Below the pieces are notes generated by a model. The model worked only from the letters and a program-made list of their open reading frames with translations. It had not been told where the DNA came from and ran no database searches. The position numbers and the translations under genes were made by a program. A stretch of 64,000 nt of DNA from Halobacillus litoralis (GTDB lineage Bacteria; Bacillota; Bacilli; Bacillales; Halobacillaceae): NCBI RefSeq assembly GCF_020524025.1, contig NZ_JAIVKN010000002.1, positions 186,001-250,000 of the forward strand. Reading direction: 5' to 3'. This document shows positions 53,144-62,398 of this stretch, piece after piece. The first letter of the stretch is position 1. The number at the start of each line of letters is the position of its first letter.

Positions 53144-54520
53144 CTATTCCAGACTGCTGCGGTACTCTGCCGCTGCTTCTTCAGCCTCTTCTACAAACTC
53201 TTCTGCTGTAATATTGCCAAGCATAAGGGAAACGAGAGAGTTGCTGATTGGAGTTTCAAGTTCTGAACTCATCGGATGTGGCTTTTGATGAATCTGTACC
53301 TGCTCAGGATCATTAATCATTTCATTCGCTTCAATCAGGAAGGAAGGCACTTCTTCACTTGAAGACAGATCAACACCCTGCAGGTTCATAATTGCTCCTG
53401 TATGTTCAGAGAAACTTTTCGCGTATTCTTTTGTGAAAACAAACTCCACGAACGCTTTTGCTGCTTCTGGATTTTCTGCTTTTTCAGCAATGGCAAGCGG
53501 GCGGAGGTCCGGGACAATCGTATACGGCTCCCCTTCATCCTGCATTGGAGATGGAATAAATCCATATTTAAAGTCTTCAGGTGTATCGTTGGCCATTTCA
53601 TTTGGAAGCCAGAAACCAACTGGGATAAAGGCATTTTCATGTAATAGGAAATTCATTTGCGACTGGGTATGATTCAAAGCGCCGAAACCAGAATCAATCA
53701 TCCCTTCCTGCTGCATTTGTTCAACTTTTTTCATAACATTAAGAACAGGTTCGCTGGACCATGCCCCTTCTTTACCTGTAATCACGTCATTCAGCAGTTC
53801 ATCTCCACCAGCTGCTCCAAAGGCAGGATAAAGCATACCGCGTAGGAAGTAGTACGGGTACTGACCGGTTGTGACAAACGGTGCAATGCCTTCCTCTTCT
53901 TTAATTTGACTCATCGTATCCATAAAGCCAGGGAAGTCTTTTGGAACATCCCAGTTGTTCTCTTCAAACCAAGCATCGTCATACCATGTTCCCCATGTAT
54001 CGAAAACCAAAGGAAGGCTGTAAATTTCTCCATCATACTTAGCCGGATCTACAATGAAGCTTTCACCTAAAGCTGAACCATCTTCCAGTTCCACACCATT
54101 CATCCACTCTGTTAGATTCATCAGCTGTCCATCTTCAACCATCTGCGTTTCACTTGAACCGGCGCCATCGATATAGACAACATCCGGCGGATTGTCTGAA
54201 ACCCAGCGGGAACGCATCTCTTCATTAATATTTGGACCTGCATGTTCTGTGATGGTGACATCCGGGTACTCTTCCTGAAAGTCTGCAATCACTTCTTTCC
54301 ACCACGAATCTCCATATCCACCTACAAAGTACTGAATTTCAAGTTCCCCGGCAATTTCTCCAGAACCAGATTCCCCAGATTCCGAAGACGTATCCTCATT
54401 CGACCCTTCCCCGTCTGTTTCTTCCGTTCCTGCACCAGGCGCACATCCAACAAGTAAAAGAAAACTAAATAAAATACCTACCATCAACCAAGCCGATGTT
54501 TTTTGAAACATCCTCAACAT
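53144..54520 (-). CDS. Sugar-binding lipoprotein of a CUT1 ABC importer
   Basis: 458 residues. Lipobox FLLLVGCAPG (Cys at about 26) is followed by a Gly/Ser/Glu linker and an SBP_bac_1 domain (about 60-430) with YFVGGYGDSWWKEVIADFQE and DVVYIDGAGSSE. Its context with MurQ and a kinase suggests MurNAc, GlcNAc or a muropeptide disaccharide as ligand. The start is ATG 54520 after GGGGGAG; it follows murQ by 55 bases. Confidence 0.9.
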   Translation of the reverse strand: MLRMFQKTSAWLMVGILFSFLLLVGCAPGAGTEETDGEGSNEDTSSESGESGSGEIAGELEIQYFVGGYGDSWWKEVIADFQEEYPDVTITEHAGPNINEEMRSRWVSDNPPDVVYIDGAGSSETQMVEDGQLMNLTEWMNGVELEDGSALGESFIVDPAKYDGEIYSLPLVFDTWGTWYDDAWFEENNWDVPKDFPGFMDTMSQIKEEEGIAPFVTTGQYPYYFLRGMLYPAFGAAGGDELLNDVITGKEGAWSSEPVLNVMKKVEQMQQEGMIDSGFGALNHTQSQMNFLLHENAFIPVGFWLPNEMANDTPEDFKYGFIPSPMQDEGEPYTIVPDLRPLAIAEKAENPEAAKAFVEFVFTKEYAKSFSEHTGAIMNLQGVDLSSSEEVPSFLIEANEMINDPEQVQIHQKPHPMSSELETPISNSLVSLMLGNITAEEFVEEAEEAAAEYRSSLE

Positions 54521-54575
54521 AAGCTCCCCCTTTTGATTGAATTATTCTATTTGAAACCACTGTGTGGTCTTCAAA

Positions 54576-55481
54576 TCAACATGAACGTTCTTCAGCTTTC
54601 CTTAACTGTCCATCATGATCAGCCAAAAGTTTCAACGCCTGTTCAAAAGATACATTACGTTTCAGCATTAAGATGGCGGGCTTCACTTGAAGTTCTGCTT
54701 CTTTTAATGCCTGCTCTGCTTCCTCATATGTAGCTGTTGTACATTCCATTAGAATGCTTTTCGCCCGCTCCCGCAATTTATGATTGCTGGCATGAACATC
54801 AATCATTAAATTCTCGTATACTTTGCCGAGTTTAACCATCGCTGTTGTACTCATCATATTCAAAACCATCTTATGAGCAGTGGCAGACTTCAGCCGCGTC
54901 GAACCTGTCAACACTTCCGGCCCGACAATGACCTCAATCGGACACCGGGCCTTCCGGCTGATTTCAGAATGTTGATTACAGGATAGGGAAATCGTATAGG
55001 CTTTCTTTTTATCGGCGTAGGTTAACGCTCCAATCGGATAAGGTGTCCGCCCGCTCGCCGTAATGCCTACGACGACATCCTTACTTGTGAGCCCCTTTGC
55101 TTTTAAGTCCTGCTCCCCCTGGGCAGCATCATCTTCTGAGTTCTCTTTTGCCTGTGTAAAGGCTTGTCCTCCTCCAGCCATCACAGCTTGGACCATGTCA
55201 GGATCTACCATGAATGTGGGGGGGCATTCGGATGCGTCTAAGATCCCCAGTCTCCCGCTTGTTCCCGCACCGACATAGAAGAGCCTCCCGCCATTTTTCA
55301 AAGCTTCGACGATGTGTTCGACAGCTGTAGTTATAGACGGAAGGACCCGTTTGACGGCTTCTGCCACTTTTTGGTCTTCTTCGTTCATCACGGTCAGTAT
55401 TTCCAGCGTCGTCATCTGATCCAAACGTCTGGTTTCTGGATTTCTTTGTTCTGTTGTTAAAAAGGTTAACGAATCAGTCAT
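54576..55481 (-). CDS. murQ: N-acetylmuramic acid 6-phosphate etherase MurQ
   Basis: 301 residues, the usual MurQ size. It begins LTTEQRNPETRRLDQMTTLE and has the SIS domain with YVGAGTSGRLGILDASECPP and VVGITASGRTPYPIGAL, and the STRLKSATAHKMVLNMMSTT segment. It splits MurNAc-6P into GlcNAc-6P and D-lactate in cell-wall recycling. The ATG at 55481 follows GAGGTGGG and overlaps the kinase gene by 8 bases; a longer frame to 55526 is inside the kinase. Confidence 0.95.
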   Translation of the reverse strand: MTDSLTFLTTEQRNPETRRLDQMTTLEILTVMNEEDQKVAEAVKRVLPSITTAVEHIVEALKNGGRLFYVGAGTSGRLGILDASECPPTFMVDPDMVQAVMAGGGQAFTQAKENSEDDAAQGEQDLKAKGLTSKDVVVGITASGRTPYPIGALTYADKKKAYTISLSCNQHSEISRKARCPIEVIVGPEVLTGSTRLKSATAHKMVLNMMSTTAMVKLGKVYENLMIDVHASNHKLRERAKSILMECTTATYEEAEQALKEAELQVKPAILMLKRNVSFEQALKLLADHDGQLRKAEERSC

Positions 55482-56436
55482 TGTACATCCCACCTCTATA
55501 GGGTTTAGCGAGTAAAGCTGCTCCATATTCCGGTGATGCGTATGATGGAGTAAAGGTGCCTAGTTCTTGTTTTTTCAGTTGTTGTTTAAAATGTTCTCTT
55601 ACAATAGAAGAATATGTAAAAATAGAACCGGCGACCGTTACACACCCTCCAGGTTTCAATCCTTTGTTAATGAGACTTTTCACATGAAGCACCAGTTCTT
55701 CCGCTGCTTCCTCTAGAATTTCAATAGCTGCGGCATCACCCATTTCAGAAGCTTGAATGACACAGGCTGCGAGTCTTGCAATCTCATGCTTTTCACGAGG
55801 ATGCTGGTAAATGTAGCGTACAAGATGATGAGGACTTTGAAGTCCGCACTCTTTTAATAGTAAAGCCGTTATTTCTGTTTCCGGCCCCCGTCCATCTACC
55901 GCTTTAGCGACTTTTGACAGCGCTTTCAAAGAAATGTGATAACCGCTTCCTTCGTCACCAATGAGGTGTCCCCATCCTCCGCATTTATGTATGTTTCCGT
56001 TTTCGTCCATGCCTATAGCATTGGATCCAGTGCCTGCAATGACCAGTATTCCTTCCTTCACTTCTGGTGGAAGAGCTCCTTTTAAAGCTGCCTGAGTGTC
56101 CGACCCAATAAAAAAGTGACAATTTTCAGACATTCGAAGGTTAAAAAAAATAGACTGGATCACTTCCGTCATCTGTATTTCATCTTCTTTCCGACCTACA
56201 CCTGCAAGACCAAATCCTACCCCTGTAATTTCGGCGGGATGAATACCATAGCGTTTTAACCCCTCATCAATCAGGGATTCCAACCGTCTTCCAGATTCAT
56301 TGAAACCAATGGTATGAGGATTTGTACCGGCCCCTGTAATCAACAATGGTTGTTGTGGGGCTGTGTTTTGGCTGGCTTCAAGAAAAAGACAAGTTGTCTT
56401 TGTTCCTCCTCCATCAATACCAATCACATAGTTCAT
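55474..56436 (-). CDS. BadF/BadG-type amino-sugar kinase (MurK/NagK-like)
   Basis: 320 residues. The phosphate-1 loop is VIGIDGGGTKTTCLFLE near residues 4-20, phosphate-2 is EGILVIAGTGSNAIGMDE and the KCGGWGHLIGDEGSGYHISL segment is typical of N-acetylglucosamine kinase-like BadF/BadG ATPases. Because the importer does not phosphorylate, a kinase is needed before MurQ, so MurNAc (and perhaps GlcNAc) kinase is the likely activity, as for clostridial MurK. It is the first gene of the operon, behind a consensus SigA promoter. Confidence 0.88.
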   Translation of the reverse strand: MNYVIGIDGGGTKTTCLFLEASQNTAPQQPLLITGAGTNPHTIGFNESGRRLESLIDEGLKRYGIHPAEITGVGFGLAGVGRKEDEIQMTEVIQSIFFNLRMSENCHFFIGSDTQAALKGALPPEVKEGILVIAGTGSNAIGMDENGNIHKCGGWGHLIGDEGSGYHISLKALSKVAKAVDGRGPETEITALLLKECGLQSPHHLVRYIYQHPREKHEIARLAACVIQASEMGDAAAIEILEEAAEELVLHVKSLINKGLKPGGCVTVAGSIFTYSSIVREHFKQQLKKQELGTFTPSYASPEYGAALLAKPYRGGMYND

Positions 56437-56465
56437 GAACAGCCTCCAAATGATTTGTTAATTTT

Positions 56466-56494
56466 ATTATAAAGTTCCTGATTTTTCATGTCAA
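56466..56494 (-). promoter_or_regulatory. Consensus SigA promoter of the amino-sugar operon
   Basis: Minus strand TTGACA (56489-56494), 17 bases, TATAAT (56466-56471): a perfect consensus with optimal spacing. Such strength implies control by a repressor, presumably the operon's own MurR, but I see no certain operator. Confidence 0.85.
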
Positions 56495-56637
56495 TGTAAT
56501 GTCTGTTAATTTGTAATTTCATTTCAAGAAGATTCTATTACCGTATAAAACACTCTGAGTCACGCAGTGCCACTCCAAATTCTCCCCAAACTTATCAGAG
56601 TTCTTTTAGATTAGAGAACATCATAGAACAATATAAA

Positions 56638-56676
56638 AAAGCCTCGGTTACCCATAGGAATAACCGGGGCTGATAG
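56638..56676 (-). terminator. Terminator of the YkvI-like gene
   Basis: Minus strand AGCCCCGGTTAT pairs with GTAACCGAGGCT, followed by six T. Confidence 0.85.
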
Positions 56677-56698
56677 AATCTTGTTCTTTTCACATAAA

Positions 56699-57772
56699 CT
56701 AAGCGGCTTGACTGCTTTGTTTTTTCCGTTCTGCTTTTAATCGGAATGGGGCACGGATTAAAGCAAAGATGAGGAAAACACCTAAATAGCCGATCACAGG
56801 ATAGAAGAAGGCGACAAGTTCTGTAAAACCGACAAAGCTTAATCCAAATGCAGCAGCACCTATGATAAGAACAAATTGCTTATGTTTCTTTGTTCCGACT
56901 TTAGTAAAACGGGCAGCAAGCGAGAAGAACATGCTGACGGCTGTATTGAAGACCATACCGAAAAGCACAATCGAGTAAAATAAGCCTAGAACTGGAGAAA
57001 GTTGATCCACCAACGCTAACAATGGCATATCATAGCCTGCAACAGCATCCACTTTTGAAAAGATAGCCAGGTGACTAAGGATAATCATTAATCCCAGCCC
57101 AAGACCTCCAACCAATCCTCCAGCAGCGGATATTTTTTCATTCTCCTCATTCCCCCCCATGAGCAGGGCCATAGATGCGCCAACAGCAATATTGAAAGAC
57201 ACATAATTGATGGCTGCCATAAACCAATGGGACAGAGCAGATGGCTGTTCCAGAGCGAACGGTTGAAGCTCTGAAAATGTTCCTTCCATTGTAAAGAGGC
57301 TGTACGCCGCGATTATAAGAACCGTGATGATTAAAAACGGTGTGATGCTTCCAATCACCTGAATCACCCGATTGACATTCATCATAACCGCAAGTGTAAC
57401 GATTATAGTCATAAAAACAATACCGGATGCCTGGGACAGGCCAAACTGCTGGTGGGGAATAGAACCTGCCCCGGCAATCATGACTACGCCGACGCCGAAC
57501 AAAGTAAGAATGATGACAGCGTCAATGACCTTTCCAAGGTACCTGCCGCTGATTCGATAAATGGCTTCTTTATGAGATTTCGCCTGCATACGAGTTCCAA
57601 GTGTCGTTAACATCATTCCCATATAGGCGAAAAGGGAGGTCGCAACTACAGCTCCGATTGTGCCTAAATAGCCATAGCTTGTGAAATACTGCAGGATCTC
57701 CTGCCCGGATGCGAAACCAGCTCCTACGATGATGCCGATAAAAGCACTTGCGATTTTCAATATTCTCTTCAT
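56699..57772 (-). CDS. YkvI-like membrane transporter
   Basis: 357 residues with about ten membrane helices. The N-terminus IASAFIGIIVGAGFASGQEI with the Gly-rich unwound helix 1 is the signature of the YkvI family, related to LeuT-fold Na+-coupled amino acid transporters. Substrate unknown. The ATG at 57772 follows an ideal AAGGAGG; the frame's 18 extra upstream codons were rejected. It is divergent from adeR, so a role in alanine uptake is possible but not shown. Confidence 0.85.
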   Translation of the reverse strand: MKRILKIASAFIGIIVGAGFASGQEILQYFTSYGYLGTIGAVVATSLFAYMGMMLTTLGTRMQAKSHKEAIYRISGRYLGKVIDAVIILTLFGVGVVMIAGAGSIPHQQFGLSQASGIVFMTIIVTLAVMMNVNRVIQVIGSITPFLIITVLIIAAYSLFTMEGTFSELQPFALEQPSALSHWFMAAINYVSFNIAVGASMALLMGGNEENEKISAAGGLVGGLGLGLMIILSHLAIFSKVDAVAGYDMPLLALVDQLSPVLGLFYSIVLFGMVFNTAVSMFFSLAARFTKVGTKKHKQFVLIIGAAAFGLSFVGFTELVAFFYPVIGYLGVFLIFALIRAPFRLKAERKKQSSQAA

Positions 57773-57983
57773 AAAAATCCTCCTTATGTAACCATGATTA
57801 CTAGAATTTACGAGATTGATCGGCATTGCGTTTATGGAGAATTTTCATACCATTTGTTCTTTTCCACAAAACACTCTCTCTATATTCGTCTTTTTCCACA
57901 AAATAATCAAGAGTAAAAAGTTGATGCTTGTTCAGCCGGAACAATGGTAAAATGGTAGTAATTCAGGAAGAAGGAGAACGTCT

Positions 57984-59234
57984 ATGAACCTCACATCACG
58001 CGTATCCCATTCATATAAAGACCTATTCGATTCTCCGGAAGGGCTTGCGGATCAAATTGCCGAGAACCTTGGCTGTCCAGTTACCATTGAAGATGCCAAC
58101 CATAAGATCGTTTCTTACAGTAAGCATGAAACGAACGTGGATGATGCAAGAACAGCTACCATAATGAGAAGAAAAGTACCTGAGCAGGTGGTTAATGGAT
58201 TGTGGAAACAGGGCATTATGGCTCAGCTTTTTGAACATGGAGACCCTTTATTTATTCCGGAGATGAAAGAAATCGGCCTCGGAAATCGACTTGCGGTTTC
58301 GGTTCGAAATAAGAAAGAAGTTCTTGGCTTCATCTGGGCTCAGACCAACGACCGGTCTATTACTGAAGACCATATAGAGGAAATGAAAGAGGCCGCTCAA
58401 TTCGTCAGTCATTATTTACTCCGCCAGCAAGCGAAGAAAAGAAAAACAGAAGAAAACCGAAAAGAGTTTTTCTGGCAGTTGCTGACCGGGTCCTTGCAGA
58501 ATGAAGCTGAAATCAAGCAGCTTGCAAAAAGATTTCATATGAATTTACAAGGACAGCTCTGTGTAGCGATCTTTGAATTCACCGGAAATATGAACCAGTC
58601 GGTCGAACGTCATGCATATTATCTGACCGAAACCCTCCAGCAGACAAAGATCGTCAGTCGTATCTTTGATAATCAGCAGTTGATTTTGTTAATACGAACA
58701 GATAAAAAAGAGGATGCAACGATGATTAGTGAAGCCTTTATCCGTGACTTCACACAAAAGATGAGAGAACGTCTCGGGTTTGAAGCCGTTAAAGGTGCAT
58801 TCGGGCAGATCTATGATTCTCCTGTTCACGTTAACTTCAGTTACAAGCAGGCGTTGAAGGTTCTCGAACTGAAAGAACAATTTCCATCCCCCCTTCACCA
58901 GGTCGACTATTATCAAGACCTTGGGATCTATCAGTTCATCAATGAGTTATCTGCGTTACAAAAGAAAGAAAACTATCGAAATGACGCCTTAATCAACCTT
59001 AAGGCCTATGATAAAAGAAACCGTTCCATGTTACTAGAAACACTCAAGATCTTCCTTTTGCATAACAGCAATGTCCACAAAGCAGCGGAATCCATGCATA
59101 TTCATACAAACACGCTGAATTACCGGTTGAAAAGAATCAGGGAAATCGGGAATATCGATTTTAAAAATGCCAATGAAAAGACAATGTTATTTCTAGACCT
59201 TTTAATTGATGAAAGCGAGAGAGAGGATTTGTGA
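57984..59234 (+). CDS. adeR: PucR family activator of ald (AdeR-like)
   Basis: 416 residues. An N-terminal sensor region (about 1-150; GCPVTIEDANHKIVSYSK) precedes a GGDEF-like middle and the C-terminal PucR HTH_30 (about 360-410; LLETLKIFLLHNSNVHKAAE, HIHTNTLNYRLKRIREI). It lies directly upstream of ald as B. subtilis adeR (yukF), which activates ald in response to alanine. The ATG follows AGAAGGAGAA. A terminator overlaps its stop, so ald has a separate promoter. Confidence 0.88.
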   Translation: MNLTSRVSHSYKDLFDSPEGLADQIAENLGCPVTIEDANHKIVSYSKHETNVDDARTATIMRRKVPEQVVNGLWKQGIMAQLFEHGDPLFIPEMKEIGLGNRLAVSVRNKKEVLGFIWAQTNDRSITEDHIEEMKEAAQFVSHYLLRQQAKKRKTEENRKEFFWQLLTGSLQNEAEIKQLAKRFHMNLQGQLCVAIFEFTGNMNQSVERHAYYLTETLQQTKIVSRIFDNQQLILLIRTDKKEDATMISEAFIRDFTQKMRERLGFEAVKGAFGQIYDSPVHVNFSYKQALKVLELKEQFPSPLHQVDYYQDLGIYQFINELSALQKKENYRNDALINLKAYDKRNRSMLLETLKIFLLHNSNVHKAAESMHIHTNTLNYRLKRIREIGNIDFKNANEKTMLFLDLLIDESEREDL

Positions 59235-59258
59235 TTTTACACAAATCCTCTCTTTTAT
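59218..59258 (+). terminator. Terminator of adeR
   Basis: AGAGAGGATTTGTG pairs with its complement across ATTTTAC, followed by TTTTA; the adeR stop is within the hairpin. Confidence 0.85.
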
Positions 59259-59339
59259 TTTTTCATTTTCACCTAATTAAAAATAGGACCTTTCAGGCTA
59301 TACTTTCTTTACATTCAATACGAAAGGTGGTCATTTCTA

Positions 59340-60470
59340 ATGATTATCGGAATTCCCAGAGAGATTAAAAACAATGAAAATCGCGTTGCCATCACTCCAT
59401 CAGGTGTTGTAAATTTACGTAAAGCCGGCCATACGGTTTTAATAGAAACGCAGGCCGGTCTTGGCAGTAATTTTACAGATGAAGAATACAAAGCATCTGG
59501 TGCAGAGATTATCGGGAACGCTTCCGATATCTGGGCAGAATCAGAAATGGTCATGAAAGTGAAAGAACCTCTGGCCTCTGAATACAACTATTTCCGTAAA
59601 GGGCTTATCCTCTTCACCTACCTTCACCTGGCAGCTGAACCAGCGCTCACAAAAGCCCTTGTAGAAAATGAAGTGACAGCGATTGCTTATGAAACGGTTA
59701 CCGTCGATAACAAACTACCGCTTCTTACACCGATGAGCGAAGTAGCCGGACGCATGGCTACTCAAGTTGGTGCTCAATACCTTGAAAAATCCTTTGGTGG
59801 AAAAGGCATCCTGCTTAGCGGTGTACCTGGCGTATCCAGAGGAAAAGTTGTCATTATCGGCGGTGGAATCGTCGGGACCAATGCAGCTAAAATTGCCGTC
59901 GGATTAGGAGCGCATGTAACGATTCTGGACTTGAATCCAAATCGACTGCGTGAATTGGATGATCAGTTCGGCGGTGACGTGCAGACGCTGATGTCCAACC
60001 CTTATAACATCGCTGAATCGGTTAAAGAAGCCGACCTTGTTATTGGCGCTGTCCTTATTCCAGGAGCGAAGGCCCCTAAATTGGTAACAGAAGATATGGT
60101 AAAAGAAATGACACCAGGATCTGTCATTGTAGATGTCGCCATTGATCAGGGTGGAAACTTTGAAACGGTGGATCATATCACGACTCATGATGAACCAATT
60201 TATGAAAAACATGGTGTGCTTCATTACGCTGTGGCGAACATTCCAGGTGCTGTTCCCCGCACATCCACCATTGCATTAACGAACGTAACGATTCCTTATG
60301 CTCTCCAGATTGCATCAAAAGGAGCAGCAGCTGCAATTGAGGAGAACAAGGCTATTGAACAGGGGGTAAATACCGTCAACGGCCACCTTACGTATAAGGC
60401 TGTAGCACAGGACCTTGGTTATGATTACACTCCTGTCCTTGAAGCCCTGAAACAACCCGCTCAACTATAA
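59340..60470 (+). CDS. ald: Alanine dehydrogenase
   Basis: 376 residues. It begins [20 protein letters not shown] and has the catalytic-region segments FTYLHLAAE and [11 protein letters not shown] and the NAD-binding motif [15 protein letters not shown] at about 168-182. It converts L-alanine to pyruvate and ammonia, feeding catabolism and, in Bacillus, sporulation. GAAAGGTGG precedes the ATG. A strong terminator ends the transcript. Confidence 0.96.
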   Translation: MIIGIPREIKNNENRVAITPSGVVNLRKAGHTVLIETQAGLGSNFTDEEYKASGAEIIGNASDIWAESEMVMKVKEPLASEYNYFRKGLILFTYLHLAAEPALTKALVENEVTAIAYETVTVDNKLPLLTPMSEVAGRMATQVGAQYLEKSFGGKGILLSGVPGVSRGKVVIIGGGIVGTNAAKIAVGLGAHVTILDLNPNRLRELDDQFGGDVQTLMSNPYNIAESVKEADLVIGAVLIPGAKAPKLVTEDMVKEMTPGSVIVDVAIDQGGNFETVDHITTHDEPIYEKHGVLHYAVANIPGAVPRTSTIALTNVTIPYALQIASKGAAAAIEENKAIEQGVNTVNGHLTYKAVAQDLGYDYTPVLEALKQPAQL

Positions 60471-60475
60471 TGCTA

Positions 60476-60510
60476 AAGTCCCCTCCTATGCATAGGAGGG
60501 GACTTTTTTA
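60476..60510 (+). terminator. Terminator of ald
   Basis: AGTCCCCTCCTA pairs with TAGGAGGGGACT over TGCA, followed by six T. Confidence 0.92.
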
Positions 60511-60557
60511 CTTCTTTAATTATCATGATGAAAGTCTTAGGACATCAGACTATACCG

Positions 60558-60574
60558 GTATTTTCTGAAAATAC
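60558..60574 (+). promoter_or_regulatory. CodY-like box before the protease gene
   Basis: The 17-base perfect palindrome GTATTTTCTGAAAATAC contains 13 of 15 positions of the CodY consensus AATTTTCWGAAAATT. It lies 76 bases before the protease start, so CodY repression in rich medium is plausible. Confidence 0.65.
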
Positions 60575-60649
60575 AAACAGTTCGATAGACTCTGTATGAT
60601 TCATCCATTATTACCTATAATTGGATGTATTCTGACAAGGAGGTTGATT

Positions 60650-62350
60650 ATGAAAAAGAAACATGTCATTCCAATGGCCGTTCTATCATCCGCATTATTT
60701 ATGGGTACAGTCGCTCCTATCCAAAGTCACGCCATCAGCGAAAACAGCACGCAGGTACATGCCGATCTAGAAAAAAAGAATGTACATAAGGAAAATGGGA
60801 AGCCATTCTTTGTCAAAGAAAAGCAGGCAGAAAAGCAATCCGCTGCTAATGAAAAAAATGCAAAAGCCTTTTTAAATAAAAGCAAAGAAGCCTTTAATAT
60901 GAATTCACCTGAAAAAAGTCTGGGTTCTGCAAAAGTGAAAGAAGATAAACTCGGGATGAAGCACGTCACACTGCAGCAGGAGAAAGATGGCATCCCTGTG
61001 GAAGGGAATTTCGTTAAAGTTCACTACAATCACGACAATCAGATTCAGTCCGTGAACGGGCAGTTTGATTCTTCTATCGAATCAGAACAAATGACAACAA
61101 AACCTTCTCTTTCCGGGGATGAAAGTTTAACTATTGCCAAAGAGGCTGTCCAGGCGCCGGATCAACTGGTGGAGGATCCATCTTCCAATCTGGTCATCTA
61201 TCCATCCGGAGACGATAGTTCTCTTGCATACAAAGTAAATGTGAACTTCCTTGGTGAACATCCAGGAAATTGGAACGTATTTGTAAATGCCCATACGGGT
61301 GAAGTTATTGACTCGTATAACAAGATTATGCATGCAGACGGCTACCTGCCTGCTAAAGGCTCAGGAACCGGGGTTCTCGGTGATCACCGCCTCCTTCATA
61401 TCACGCATCAAAATGAAGAAGGCGTGGGTCCTAATGGGACAGACTTTTACCTGCATGATAATTCCCATAAGGGTCTGGAAGGCATTTACACCTACGATTT
61501 TAAAAATTCCTGGGACTATCCTAATCTTCCTGGTGAATTATTCAGCTCTAGTAACGCTTCGTTTAACGATGACTATGAAAAGCCGGCTGTCGATGCGCAC
61601 TATAATTCAGAGGAAGTCTATGACTACTACCTTGAGGAACATGACCGTAACTCTATTGACGGAAAAGGTATGGCCATCAAGTCCACCGTTCATTTTGGAG
61701 AGGACTATAACAACGCCTTCTGGAATGGTCAGCAGATGACGTATGGAGATGGAGACGGAGAGTTCTTTGTTCCTCTATCCGCAGGTCTCGATGTTGCAGC
61801 ACATGAAATGACGCACGGAGTAACGACGTACTCAGCCAATCTTAATTACCGTTTCCAGTCCGGCGCTCTAAACGAAGCTTTCTCTGATATCTTCGGTGCA
61901 CTCGTAGATGAAGAAGATTGGGAAGTCGGTGAGGATATTATGGCAGATGAAGCTAAAGCATCCGGGCGGACGTCGCTGAGAAGCCTGAGCAACCCAAGTA
62001 AATATCCTGTTGGAGCAGATTACGTCCCTTATGGAGATGGAAACGGAAAGTACCCATCCCACATGGATGAGTATTATGACCTTCCAAGAGAGCTTGATAA
62101 TGGCGGTGTCCACATTAACTCATCCATTATCAATCACGCGGCATATATTACCGGCGAACAAATCGGCAAAGAGAAGTTAGGACAGATTTATTACCGTGCC
62201 TTAACGGTCTATCTGACCCCAACCTCTGATTTCAATCAAGCCAGAGAAGCGATTATTCAATCCGCTGAAGACATTTACGGCGCAGGCAGCGAAGAAGCCT
62301 TTGCAGCAGAAGATGGTTTCAATAAAGTAGGAATCACTGGGCAGCAGTAA
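60650..62350 (+). CDS. Secreted neutral metalloprotease (thermolysin family M4)
   Basis: 566 residues as a pre-pro-enzyme. Signal peptide about 1-25 (ending QSHA), FTP/PepSY propeptide to about 230, then the M4 catalytic domain. The zinc motif is HEMTH with His385, catalytic Glu386 and His389; the third ligand is Glu409 in NEAFSD; the catalytic His488 lies in DNGGVHINSS. Spacing equals thermolysin. The mature region is strongly acidic, as in halophile proteases. AAGGAGG precedes ATG 60650; the frame's 18 extra upstream codons were trimmed. A CodY-like box and DegU are likely controls. Bacillolysin-type enzyme. Confidence 0.95.
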   Translation: MKKKHVIPMAVLSSALFMGTVAPIQSHAISENSTQVHADLEKKNVHKENGKPFFVKEKQAEKQSAANEKNAKAFLNKSKEAFNMNSPEKSLGSAKVKEDKLGMKHVTLQQEKDGIPVEGNFVKVHYNHDNQIQSVNGQFDSSIESEQMTTKPSLSGDESLTIAKEAVQAPDQLVEDPSSNLVIYPSGDDSSLAYKVNVNFLGEHPGNWNVFVNAHTGEVIDSYNKIMHADGYLPAKGSGTGVLGDHRLLHITHQNEEGVGPNGTDFYLHDNSHKGLEGIYTYDFKNSWDYPNLPGELFSSSNASFNDDYEKPAVDAHYNSEEVYDYYLEEHDRNSIDGKGMAIKSTVHFGEDYNNAFWNGQQMTYGDGDGEFFVPLSAGLDVAAHEMTHGVTTYSANLNYRFQSGALNEAFSDIFGALVDEEDWEVGEDIMADEAKASGRTSLRSLSNPSKYPVGADYVPYGDGNGKYPSHMDEYYDLPRELDNGGVHINSSIINHAAYITGEQIGKEKLGQIYYRALTVYLTPTSDFNQAREAIIQSAEDIYGAGSEEAFAAEDGFNKVGITGQQ

Positions 62351-62362
62351 TACTGTTCCCAT

Positions 62363-62398
62363 GAAAAAAGGAGGCATCAGATCTGATGCCTCCTTTAA
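62363..62398. terminator. Bidirectional terminator
   Basis: AAAGGAGGCATCAGA pairs with TCTGATGCCTCCTTT with almost no loop; A-run left and T-run right, serving both convergent genes. Confidence 0.9.
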
